Positions 1 to 7,111 of a stretch of 13,856 bases of DNA are shown piece after piece. Numbering within the stretch: the stretch's first letter is position 1; the number at the start of each line of letters is the position of its first letter. Source of the stretch: Pseudomonadales bacterium (GTDB taxonomy: Bacteria > Pseudomonadota > Gammaproteobacteria > Pseudomonadales > Azotimanducaceae); the NCBI GenBank assembly GCA_022448765.1, contig JAKUTI010000047.1, forward strand, positions 1 through 13,856. The letters run 5' to 3'. The notes beneath the pieces are model-generated. The model searched no databases and had not been told where the DNA came from. It saw nothing but the letters and a program-made list of their open reading frames with translations. A program made the position numbers and the translations under genes.

Positions 1-111
1 GGGCAAAACAGACAAGGTACCGGCCCGCGCCACGGTGACCGACCTACCGTCGCTGGTGGGGACAATTGCCTCGCTTAGCGCTTTGTAGCTTAGGCACATT
101 CATCACAGGGG
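1..111. other. Edge fragment, possible partial gene, strand unresolved
   Basis: Two reading frames cross this fragment and both run off the left edge. On the plus strand, frame 2 is open from the edge to a TAG at 86-88 and would give the last 28 residues of a protein, ending 23 bases from the thrC stop in a convergent arrangement. On the minus strand, an ATG at 97-99 opens a frame of at least 33 codons that reaches the edge; it would start 12 bases after the thrC stop but has no clear Shine-Dalgarno sequence. Third-position GC is similar in both, and neither translation is recognisable. I see no convincing intrinsic terminator for thrC here. At most one frame is likely to be real. Confidence 0.25.
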
Positions 112-1473
112 CTACCGAGCATTCGTAGCTAAATAGTTCTTCACCGCTTCCTCGTCAGCTGGCAATAGCGTTTTCCGGGTGGGCTGCGAGATCAAATTTG
201 TCAGTCTGCTGTGCGTCGCAACGTCTTTACCGATCGCTTCATTCACAGCATCCGGAAACTTTGCCGGATGAGCCGTGGCAAGCGAAATGACGGGGCTACC
301 CAAGTCAAATCGTGACGCAGCCGCAACGCCAACAGCGCTGTGTGGATCAAGTATGTAATCGTATGACGCATAGGTTGTTTTGATGGTCCCGCGAGTTTCT
401 TCTTCACCAACACTGGTTGCTATGAAAAACGAGTCCTCCGACTTCACGTAGTCAACCTCCGCCGAGCCTTGCTCAGAGAATGTCCCTAGGAACTCAATTA
501 GCCGCTCGGAATCTCGACCAAAATATAAGTACAAGAATCGCTCAAAGTTGCTCGCCACCTGAATGTCCATCGATGGACTCAATGTATGTTGGACAACGCC
601 CCGCGTGTACCTGCCCGTTTCAAAGAAACGGGCTAGGATGTCGTTTTCGTTGGTTGCAAGCACCAATCGGTCGATAGGCACACCCATCGACTTCGCAAGA
701 TAACCAGCAAACACATTGCCGAAATTACCAGTGGGCACGCTGAACGAGACGGGTACATTGAACTTCAACGCCGCGTATACGTAATAAACAATTTGGGTGA
801 CAACACGCGCCCAATTGACCGAATTCACGGCCCCTAAACTGTATTTTTCTTTAAACGCCAAGTCGCCAAAAATACTCTTCATGAGTTCTTGGCAATCATC
901 AAAGGTGCCTTCGATTCCTAGGCAATGAACGTTATCGTCCAGTACCGTCGTCATTTGCAGTTCCTGCATCAAACTCGTTCGGCCATCGGGAAAGAGCACA
1001 AAGATATCGATGTTGGGACGACCGCGAACGCCAGCGATCGCCGCACTCCCCGTATCCCCGCTTGTCGCCCCTAGTACGTTCAATCTCCCCAACGAGCCCT
1101 CTAATATGTGCTCGAACAGCCCACCCAGCACTTGAAGCGCTACGTCTTTGAATGCGAGCGTAGGCCCGTGAAATAACTCAAGCACGTTCAGACCGTCGAA
1201 TTGGACAAGGGGAATGGTGTCCTCAACCGCAAACGTCGCAAACGCTTCTTTGAGTATTTTTTTTAGGACCGCGTCATCAATATCGTCCGCAAAGAGCCGT
1301 ATCACTTCGAACGCCAGGTCCTCGAACGAAAGTTGTCGCCAACCTTCCAACTCTTTCGAGACGTCGGGCAAAACTTCGGGCAAAAGCAATCCTCCGTCCG
1401 GCGCTTGACCAAGGATCACCGCATCTCGAAACGTCACGGGATCCATACCACCGCGTGTTGAAACGTATCGCAT
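112..1473 (-). CDS. thrC: Threonine synthase
   Basis: This PLP-dependent cytosolic enzyme converts O-phospho-L-homoserine and water to L-threonine and phosphate, the last step of threonine synthesis. The N-terminal RYVSTRGG and DGGLLLPE motifs belong to the threonine synthase N-terminal domain. The Schiff-base lysine lies in the LAFKD motif (Lys109 from this start) and the phosphate-binding loop is GATSGDTGSAA. The SVPTGNFGN and LSPSMDIQVASNFERF motifs are typical of the long (about 450-residue) E. coli/Pseudomonas type. I chose the ATG at 1471-1473 (453 aa) because family members begin at MRY.STRG; an in-frame GTG at 1501-1503 would add ten residues without homology, and neither start has a strong Shine-Dalgarno. 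A 100-base gap separates it from the upstream dehydrogenase. Homoserine dehydrogenase (hom), its frequent partner, is not next to it. Identity is secure. Confidence 0.96.
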   Translation of the reverse strand: MRYVSTRGGMDPVTFRDAVILGQAPDGGLLLPEVLPDVSKELEGWRQLSFEDLAFEVIRLFADDIDDAVLKKILKEAFATFAVEDTIPLVQFDGLNVLELFHGPTLAFKDVALQVLGGLFEHILEGSLGRLNVLGATSGDTGSAAIAGVRGRPNIDIFVLFPDGRTSLMQELQMTTVLDDNVHCLGIEGTFDDCQELMKSIFGDLAFKEKYSLGAVNSVNWARVVTQIVYYVYAALKFNVPVSFSVPTGNFGNVFAGYLAKSMGVPIDRLVLATNENDILARFFETGRYTRGVVQHTLSPSMDIQVASNFERFLYLYFGRDSERLIEFLGTFSEQGSAEVDYVKSEDSFFIATSVGEEETRGTIKTTYASYDYILDPHSAVGVAAASRFDLGSPVISLATAHPAKFPDAVNEAIGKDVATHSRLTNLISQPTRKTLLPADEEAVKNYLATNAR

Positions 1474-1546
1474 CAACGATGGGTCCGACTTGTTTCGGAA
1501 CACATGTTATCCATCGTTACACCGACCACTCATGCAAGAAGCTCAC

Positions 1547-1575
1547 GATAAAGTTCCCAACCCAATGCGGGTCAA
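1547..1575 (-). promoter_or_regulatory. Possible weak sigma70-type promoter for thrC
   Basis: In the 100-base gap upstream of thrC, the minus strand reads TTGACC (1575-1570) as a possible -35, then a 17-base spacer, then TTTATC (1552-1547) as a poor -10. The -35 matches five of six consensus bases, the -10 only about three. If used, transcription would start near 1540 and leave a leader of roughly 65 bases before the chosen ATG. It is the best match in the gap, but chance is a real possibility. Confidence 0.2.
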
Positions 1576-1584
1576 GCCTACCCC

Positions 1585-1599
1585 GACTCAATTCGAGTC
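1585..1599. repeat. Short inverted repeat after the isovaleryl-CoA dehydrogenase gene
   Basis: GACTC and GAGTC arms (5 bases each) flank a 5-base loop, starting 4 bases after the stop codon of the upstream dehydrogenase on the minus strand. The stem is short and no T-run follows, so it is not a convincing Rho-independent terminator. It could slightly stabilise the mRNA end or mean nothing. Confidence 0.2.
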
Positions 1600-1603
1600 A
1601 CAC

Positions 1604-2764
1604 TTAGTTTGACGCCGCAAAAAGCTCTCGACCGATCAACATTCGTCGAATCTCACTGGTTCCAGCGCCAATCTCGTACACCTTCGCATCCCGCAATAAT
1701 CGTCCCGTCGGGTACTCGTGGGTGTACCCATTGCCTCCGAGAGCTTGGATGGCATCGAGCGTAACTTGAGTCGCTTTTTCGGCGGCGTACAAAATGCAAC
1801 CCGCCGCGTCGAACCGGGTCGTGTGGCCACCGTCACAGGCTTTAGCTACCGCATACACGTATGCGCGACTAGCGTTTAGCGTCGTGTACATATCAGCCAT
1901 TTTCCCCTGCATCAGTTGAAACGTTCCAATCGCTTGACCAAATTGTTTGCGTTCATGGATGTACGGAAGCACAACATCCAAGCACGCCTGCATGATGCCG
2001 ATCGGCCCCGCCGCAAGAACAACGCGTTCGTAATCCAAACCGCTCATGAGGACGCCGACGCCGCCGCCAGCGACTCCAAGTACCATCGACTTGGGGACCT
2101 GCACGTCTTGAAAGACAAGTTCAGAAGTATCCGAACCCCGCATTCCTAGCTTGTCGAGTTTAGGTTGGGGTTCGTATCCGGGCATGCTTTTTTCGACAAT
2201 AAACGCGGTAATGCCCTTAGCGCCTGCAGCCGGATCCAATGTCGCATATACGACCACAACGTCAGCGTCTAGTCCGTTGGTGATCCACATTTTGCTACCG
2301 TTGAGCAAGTAGTAATCACCACAATCCTCAGCTCTAAGCCGCATACTCACGACATCCGAGCCCGCCTCCGACTCACTCATCGCAAGTGCCCCTAGCGAGG
2401 AACCGGAAATGAGATCCGGTAGATACTTCTGTTTTTGCTCGTCCGTTCCATATCGACACAATTGATTGATGCACAAATTCGAATGCGCACCATAGGAAAG
2501 GCCCACAGATCCTGATGCTCGGCTGATTTCCTCCATCACAACGCAGTGCGCCAGATACCCGAGGCCTGCACCACCGTATTTTTCCTCGGCAGTGACGCCA
2601 AGAACCCCAAGATCGCCCAGAAGCGGCCAGAGGATGCGAGGAAATTCGTTTGATTGATCAATGCGTTCCGCAATTGGAACAATTTCCTGCTGGCAAAAGT
2701 CACGCACCGACCGACGCAGCATGTCGATCGTTTCTCCAAGACCAAAATCGAACTCTGGCAACAT
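1604..2764 (-). CDS. Isovaleryl-CoA dehydrogenase (leucine catabolism)
   Basis: This FAD-dependent acyl-CoA dehydrogenase most likely oxidises isovaleryl-CoA to 3-methylcrotonyl-CoA and passes electrons to electron-transfer flavoprotein. FAD/substrate motifs include MSESEAGSD, GSKMWITNG, RKQFG and QALGGNGYTHEYP. The subfamily is diagnosed by the base: the usual C-terminal Glu position is Ala (YEIGAGTSEI, Ala367), while a Glu sits in the helix motif SGLDYERVVLA (Glu246), the arrangement of isovaleryl-CoA dehydrogenase. The start is the ATG at 2762-2764, giving 386 aa, the usual family length; it is preceded by a near-perfect Shine-Dalgarno AGGAGG at 2778-2773 with 8-base spacing. The frame extends 15 codons further upstream, but those residues lack homology. 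It is divergent from the plus-strand acyl-CoA dehydrogenase. The methylcrotonyl-CoA carboxylase and hydratase genes that usually accompany it (liu cluster) are absent here. Confidence 0.93.
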   Translation of the reverse strand: MLPEFDFGLGETIDMLRRSVRDFCQQEIVPIAERIDQSNEFPRILWPLLGDLGVLGVTAEEKYGGAGLGYLAHCVVMEEISRASGSVGLSYGAHSNLCINQLCRYGTDEQKQKYLPDLISGSSLGALAMSESEAGSDVVSMRLRAEDCGDYYLLNGSKMWITNGLDADVVVVYATLDPAAGAKGITAFIVEKSMPGYEPQPKLDKLGMRGSDTSELVFQDVQVPKSMVLGVAGGGVGVLMSGLDYERVVLAAGPIGIMQACLDVVLPYIHERKQFGQAIGTFQLMQGKMADMYTTLNASRAYVYAVAKACDGGHTTRFDAAGCILYAAEKATQVTLDAIQALGGNGYTHEYPTGRLLRDAKVYEIGAGTSEIRRMLIGRELFAASN

Positions 2765-2772
2765 CTTGTCCA

Positions 2773-2778
2773 CCTCCT
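2773..2778 (-). promoter_or_regulatory. Strong ribosome binding site deciding the dehydrogenase start
   Basis: The minus strand carries AGGAGG eight bases before the ATG at 2764. This fixes the start there rather than at the longer open frame beginning at 2809, and implies efficient translation. Confidence 0.8.
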
Positions 2779-2830
2779 CTACACCGGGTTTCGAGTGTCG
2801 CAAGTGCAATCCGCGCTGGCAAACGAGTCC

Positions 2831-2858
2831 CTGACAGCCGTTATTTCGGCGTTACAAT
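2831..2858 (+). promoter_or_regulatory. Sigma70-type promoter for the plus-strand acyl-CoA dehydrogenase pair
   Basis: CTGACA (2831-2836, five of six -35 bases) and TACAAT (2853-2858, five of six -10 bases) are 16 bases apart on the plus strand, within the 126-base divergent region. Transcription would start near 2865, leaving a short leader with a purine-rich AAGGGGG ribosome site before the ATG at 2891. A perfect 8-base palindrome, TTCATGAA (2868-2875), sits at the expected transcript start and could be an operator half or a coincidence. I could not find an equally good promoter for the divergent minus-strand gene. Confidence 0.5.
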
Positions 2859-2890
2859 GTCCAGCGTTTCATGAAGGGGGTGTCGAGATT

Positions 2891-4063
2891 ATGGGTTTTC
2901 GCGAAGAGGCACGTGACTGGCTCGAGCACAACTGTCCCAAAAGTATGCGGACCCCAACACCCGGAGGCGAATACATTAGCGGGGGCCGACGCGAAAAATA
3001 CATCAATCCCGATTCAAGACTCTGGCTGGATCGAATGGCAGAGCGCGGTTGGACTGCACCTACTTGGCCGACGGAGTATGGAGGGGGCGGTCTCACCAAA
3101 GAAGAAAATCAAGACCTCATAGACGAAATGCGTCGCATCAATGCTCGCTCACCCTTGGGTGGCCACGGACTAACCATGATCGGACCCGCCATTCTTGAGT
3201 TTGGTACCCATGAACAATGCCTAGAACATTTGCCCCGAATCGTCAGCGGCGAAATCAAATGGTGCCAGGGCTACAGCGAACCCGGCGCCGGTTCTGACCT
3301 CGCGAGTTTGCAGACAAAAGCTGTCGAAGACGGCGACGACTACATCGTCAACGGATCAAAAATTTGGACGTCGGGAGCGGACCAAGCCGACTGGATTTTC
3401 TGTCTGGTCCGTACCGATCCAAACGCATCGAAGCACGACGGCATTTCCTTCATCGTCTTCGATATGGAAACGCACGGCGTTTCCATTACGCCCATCCAAC
3501 TGATCAGCGGGTCATCAGAGTTCTGTCAGACCTTTTTTGACGACGTTCGTGTGCCCAAACGCTTTCTCATTGGTGAACCGGGACAAGGCTGGACGGTTGG
3601 GAAACGGTTACTTCAATACGAGCGAAGTTCTATCGGGGGCGTGGGCGGAACCCGCCAAAAAACGGCCACCCTCGATGAATTTGCCGCATCTTACGTTGGC
3701 CGCACAGGTGGACGAATCGGTGACTCAACCGTACGCACCCGGGTGCTCTCCTACAACATGGACCAGCGCGCATACCAACTCACCATGCATCGCGCAGCCG
3801 ACGAAGCTGCCAATAACAATGCACCGACCTTCTTATCGTCCTTTTTCAAGCTCTATGGGACTGAACAAAATATGCGTAGAAGTGACCTCGTCGTTTCGAT
3901 CATGGGATCTCAGGGCTTGGGCTGGGCTGGAAAAGGCTTCCAACCTGGCGAGCGCGCGAATACTCGCGGCTGGCTACGATCCAAAGCTAATTCTATCGAA
4001 GGTGGCAGTTCTGAAGTCCAGCGCAACATCATTGCAAAACGCATATTAGGGTTGCCGGACTAG
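2891..4063 (+). CDS. Acyl-CoA dehydrogenase, lipid/steroid-type
   Basis: This FAD-dependent acyl-CoA dehydrogenase would introduce an alpha-beta double bond into an acyl-CoA with electrons going to ETF. Visible motifs are WPTEYGGGG (residues 59-67), GYSEPGAGSDLASL (127-140), VNGSKIWTSGA (153-163), and C-terminal SIEGGSSEVQRNIIAKRILGLP, where Glu370 sits at the classical catalytic base position. At 390 aa it matches the single-domain family and resembles enzymes annotated for long-chain, terpenoid or steroid side-chain substrates more than short-chain ones. The frame is open 79 codons further upstream, but the start is taken at 2891, behind AAGGGGG and a good promoter; upstream codons overlap the divergent gene. 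The next gene starts 3 bases after its stop, so both are probably co-translated. The substrate is not predictable. Confidence 0.9.
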   Translation: MGFREEARDWLEHNCPKSMRTPTPGGEYISGGRREKYINPDSRLWLDRMAERGWTAPTWPTEYGGGGLTKEENQDLIDEMRRINARSPLGGHGLTMIGPAILEFGTHEQCLEHLPRIVSGEIKWCQGYSEPGAGSDLASLQTKAVEDGDDYIVNGSKIWTSGADQADWIFCLVRTDPNASKHDGISFIVFDMETHGVSITPIQLISGSSEFCQTFFDDVRVPKRFLIGEPGQGWTVGKRLLQYERSSIGGVGGTRQKTATLDEFAASYVGRTGGRIGDSTVRTRVLSYNMDQRAYQLTMHRAADEAANNNAPTFLSSFFKLYGTEQNMRRSDLVVSIMGSQGLGWAGKGFQPGERANTRGWLRSKANSIEGGSSEVQRNIIAKRILGLPD

Positions 4064-4066
4064 CCA

Positions 4067-5542
4067 ATGTTTAACCCGAGGACACCGGTACTCGTCGGCG
4101 TGGGCCAAGTCCTGAATCGCCTGGAAACGCTAGCGGAAGCAAAAGAACCACTGGAAATGATGATGGACGCCATCCTAATGGCGGAAAAAGACACGGGCGT
4201 CGACCAACTGCTTGCTCAAACTCAGTCGGTCCGTGTCGTTCGCGGGATGTGGGGCTATAAGAACCCAGCAAAACTCCTTGCCGACCGTATTGGCGCCAGT
4301 GGGGCGGAGTCCGTTGGCACCTTGATTGGTGGCAATCAAAATCAGGTGGTCATTAACGAAACCGCCTCGGCCATCCTCAACAACGGTCTCGATCTAGCTG
4401 TTATCACGGGTGCCGAAAATGGCAAAAGTGCCGGTAAAGCCCGCAAAGCAGGTATCGCTCTCGCGGAAACACCTGCCCCAGGTACCTACGATCGCGTGAT
4501 TGGCGCAGAACAACAGCCCGAACACCATGAGTTCGAGCGAGCGCGAGGGATCATGCGTGCCATTCAAATCTACCCGATGTACGACAACGCAATTAGGCAA
4601 GCGCGTGGGGAATCCATTAATCAACACGCTGAACGGGTATCTGCATTGTGGTCTCGTTTTAACGATGTTGGGCAACGCAATCCCAGTGCTTGGGTCCAGC
4701 ACAACATGACCGCCGAGGAGATCCGCACACCCTCCGAAACCAATCGGCGCATTAGTTTCCCGTACACCAAATTCATGAACGCGAACATGTCCGTTGATAT
4801 GGGCGCCGCATTGATTATGTGTTCGGCGTCCAAGGCAAACTCGCTGGGTATAGCCCAAGACCGTTGGATATACCCTTACGCAGGCGTTGTCGGTTATGAC
4901 CATTTTTCCGCTTCGGTACGAGACAACTTTTATTCGTCACCTGGGATCCGGGTCATCGGCCGCCGCCTCCTCGAACTCACCGATACGAAGGTCGACGAAC
5001 TCGATTTCGTCGATCTCTACAGTTGTTTTCCATCAGCTGTACAAATTGCCGCCGAAGAATACGGCTTCGACGAGAATCGGGATCTAACGGTGACCGGCGG
5101 CTTAACTTTTGGTGGCGGGCCCCTGAATAACTACGTCATGCATAGCATCGCGAGAACCGTTGAGCTTTTACGCGAAAAAAAAGGAGCGCGCGCGCTCATC
5201 ACCGCCAACGGCGGAAACCTATACAAACACGCGCATGGCATCTACGGCAGCGAGCCTCCTGACCGGGATTTTTCTGTAGAAAACGTGCAAGCGGAGATCG
5301 ACGCGCTGCCATCTCGCGAGTGTTTATCGGAATTCGCAGGTGACGCGACCATAGAATCGTATACCGTCATGTTCAATGGAGACGAGCCCGCCATCGGCCA
5401 TGTCGCTTGCCGAACCGCCAACGACGACAGAACATGGGTTAACACCGCAGATCCTGACATCATGAACGCAATGCTCGTCGAAGAATTTTGCCGCCGCCCC
5501 GTGCGTGTCAAGGGGCCCGATGAGCTAACGATTCTCGGGTAA
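4067..5542 (+). CDS. Thiolase-like protein (TLP1/SCP2-thiolase-like family), catalytic cysteines absent
   Basis: The 491-residue protein has the thiolase fold: N-terminal TPVLVGVGQ, a GGNQNQVVINETAS helix around residue 88, TGAENGKS (114-121), DLYSCFPSAVQ (316-326), and a glycine-rich GGLTFGGGPLNNY (344-356), followed by ITANGGNLYKHAHGIYG. About 100 extra C-terminal residues look like the additional domain of thiolase-like protein type 1. The nucleophilic Cys expected in the first helix is replaced (near Ile96), and the C-terminal CxG cysteine motif is TANGG. Databases usually call such proteins acetyl-CoA acetyltransferase, but by sequence it should not perform standard thiolysis. It could bind acyl-CoA, act with a partner, or use another chemistry. 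It lies 3 bases after the acyl-CoA dehydrogenase with no strong own ribosome site, indicating translational coupling and a joint role in acyl-CoA metabolism. Confidence 0.85.
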   Translation: MFNPRTPVLVGVGQVLNRLETLAEAKEPLEMMMDAILMAEKDTGVDQLLAQTQSVRVVRGMWGYKNPAKLLADRIGASGAESVGTLIGGNQNQVVINETASAILNNGLDLAVITGAENGKSAGKARKAGIALAETPAPGTYDRVIGAEQQPEHHEFERARGIMRAIQIYPMYDNAIRQARGESINQHAERVSALWSRFNDVGQRNPSAWVQHNMTAEEIRTPSETNRRISFPYTKFMNANMSVDMGAALIMCSASKANSLGIAQDRWIYPYAGVVGYDHFSASVRDNFYSSPGIRVIGRRLLELTDTKVDELDFVDLYSCFPSAVQIAAEEYGFDENRDLTVTGGLTFGGGPLNNYVMHSIARTVELLREKKGARALITANGGNLYKHAHGIYGSEPPDRDFSVENVQAEIDALPSRECLSEFAGDATIESYTVMFNGDEPAIGHVACRTANDDRTWVNTADPDIMNAMLVEEFCRRPVRVKGPDELTILG

Positions 5543-5560
5543 ACTCGCGCTCAAATATTT

Positions 5561-6955
5561 TCAATTAAGCTTACTCGCATACGCCAAAGTGGCGGCAACC
5601 GCTTGATCAAATTTACCGAATAGCTCGTCAATCTGCTTATCATCGATAATAAGAGGCGGGCAAAAAGCAATTGTGTCGCCAAGAGCACGCACAATCAGAC
5701 CGTGTTCCAAACATTGATCCATACAGAAGGCCCCGACCCCGTGGGCTGCATCAAATTTCTTACCGGTCTCTCGATCGGCCACCAATTCAACTGCTCCGAT
5801 CAAGCCAGCGCCCCGAGAATTACCGACCAGAGGGTGTTCAGCGTATTCCTCAAGCCGGGACTGGAATACTTCACCCATCTTGGCCGCGTGTGCAAACACT
5901 TGTCGCTCTTCGATGAGTTCCAAATTTCGCAACGCAACCGCCGCGCACACCGGGTGACCCGAATACGTGAAACCGTGAGCAAAATTACCCAAGTCCGAAC
6001 TCGCTTCGACAAACGCTTGGTACATCGAATCCGGGATGATGACGGCGCTGATCGGGAGATAGGCGGACGAAAGCGCTTTCGCCACACTCATAGTCGTGGG
6101 CTTGATGCCCATGGTTTGACAGCCAAAGGGATTACCCGTTCGACCGAATCCACAAATGACTTCATCGTCGATAAATAGGACTCCATGGCGTTCAAGTACG
6201 GCTTGTATCTTTTCGTAGTAGCCGTTTGGGGGCACGATCACGCCGCCCGCTCCTAATACCGGCTCGGCGATAAAAGCCGCGACGGTTTCAGGACCTTCTT
6301 CCTCAATCAGGTCCGACAAGCTGTTCGCAAGTCGAGTCGTGAATTGGTCCTCAGTCTCGCCTTCACGAGCTTCCCGATAGTAGTGCGGCGATTCCGTATG
6401 CAGAATGCCCTGGATCGGCAAATCGAACGCTTTGTGAAAAGGCGGTAAGCCTGTGAGACTTCCGCTCGCCACCGTCACGCCGTGATAGCCGCTCCAACGC
6501 GAGATAATTTTCTTCTTCTCGGGTCGACCCATGAGATTGTGGTAGTACCACATCATCTTAATTTGCGTGTCGTTCGCGTCGGAACCTGTTAGCCCGAAAA
6601 AGACCCGGCCGCCTTCGATGGGAACAATCTCCATCAACTTTTCGGCGAGGAGCACGCTCGGTTCGTTAGTCTTGCCCCCAAAAAGCTGCGAGTAAGACAG
6701 CTTTTTCAGTTGTTCACTCGCAGCATCAGCGAGTTCCTCAACGCCATACCCCAGTGCCGTGCACCAGAGGCCAGCCATTCCCTCCAAATACTGCTTACCG
6801 TGATTGTCCCAAAGGTACACACCTTTGGCTTTGGAATGCACCGCCGGACCCTGGCGCTGCAGCTCACCTAGGTTCGTATTCGGGTGCAACAAATGCCGCA
6901 GATCGCGGGCCTCAATTGAATCCGGTGCCAATTCGTTGTGAAGGGGCTCGCTCAC
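5561..6955 (-). CDS. Class III aminotransferase, SpuC-like (putrescine/omega-amino acid:pyruvate type)
   Basis: This fold-type I PLP enzyme transfers an amino group from an amine or omega-amino acid, probably to pyruvate. Motifs in order: LRHLLHPNTNL, GVYLWDNHGKQYLEGMAGLW, TGSDANDT (PLP phosphate region), RWSGYHG, AFIAEPVLGAGGVIVPP, FIDDEVICGFGRTG with the PLP-contacting Asp, and SVAKALSSAYLP with the Schiff-base Lys293. The overall pattern is closest to Pseudomonas SpuC and related omega-transaminases, but amine specificity cannot be read from the motifs. I chose the GTG at 6953-6955 (464 aa) because AAGGGAGA precedes it at suitable distance; a GTG at 7000 would add 15 unconserved residues. 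It is the last gene of the minus-strand block, 156 bases after the SDR gene, so it may have its own promoter. Its end converges on the thiolase-like gene with only 18 bases between and no hairpin terminator visible. Confidence 0.9.
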   Translation of the reverse strand: MSEPLHNELAPDSIEARDLRHLLHPNTNLGELQRQGPAVHSKAKGVYLWDNHGKQYLEGMAGLWCTALGYGVEELADAASEQLKKLSYSQLFGGKTNEPSVLLAEKLMEIVPIEGGRVFFGLTGSDANDTQIKMMWYYHNLMGRPEKKKIISRWSGYHGVTVASGSLTGLPPFHKAFDLPIQGILHTESPHYYREAREGETEDQFTTRLANSLSDLIEEEGPETVAAFIAEPVLGAGGVIVPPNGYYEKIQAVLERHGVLFIDDEVICGFGRTGNPFGCQTMGIKPTTMSVAKALSSAYLPISAVIIPDSMYQAFVEASSDLGNFAHGFTYSGHPVCAAVALRNLELIEERQVFAHAAKMGEVFQSRLEEYAEHPLVGNSRGAGLIGAVELVADRETGKKFDAAHGVGAFCMDQCLEHGLIVRALGDTIAFCPPLIIDDKQIDELFGKFDQAVAATLAYASKLN

Positions 6956-7085
6956 GTTTTTGATTCTCCCTTGTTGATCTTGATTGTCATGCGCGCACAC
7001 GAATACGTGGCGTCAAAATCCTTCGAGTCTGCTCTTCGGTTGAGCACGCTCCGACAACCTCTTTTCTATGCTTATGGTGCGCAGC

Positions 7086-7100
7086 AGCACTATCAGTGCT
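7086..7100. repeat. Inverted repeat AGCACT-N3-AGTGCT between SDR and aminotransferase genes
   Basis: Two perfect 6-base arms are separated by 3 bases, in the 156-base gap on the minus strand, 11 bases after the SDR stop. No T-run follows on either strand, so a standard intrinsic terminator is unlikely. It could be a small RNA hairpin at the end of the SDR transcript or a regulator binding site for the aminotransferase. The rest of the gap shows no strong promoter. Confidence 0.3.
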
Positions 7101-7111
7101 ACCTACCCCGT

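Noticed and set aside
2654..2890. 79-codon in-frame extension upstream of the plus-strand acyl-CoA dehydrogenase
   Set aside because: It overlaps the start of the divergent isovaleryl-CoA dehydrogenase gene, lacks family homology, and a promoter and ribosome site lie immediately before the ATG at 2891.
3537..4049. 170-codon open frame in another frame within the acyl-CoA dehydrogenase
   Set aside because: It lies wholly inside a gene with intact catalytic motifs and gives no recognisable product.
4394..4903. 169-codon minus-strand open frame inside the thiolase-like gene
   Set aside because: It is antisense to a well-supported gene and its translation resembles no protein I know.
4067..5542. 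Thiolase-like gene as a decayed pseudogene
   Set aside because: The frame is full length, coupled to its neighbour, keeps its glycine-rich motifs, and loss of the Cys is typical of its family.
5543..5560. Bidirectional terminator between the convergent thiolase-like and aminotransferase genes
   Set aside because: Only 18 bases are available and they contain an AT palindrome (AAATATTT) but no GC-rich stem.
6956..7000. Upstream GTG start (7000) for the aminotransferase
   Set aside because: The extra 15 residues are unconserved, while the GTG at 6955 has AAGGGAGA just upstream.
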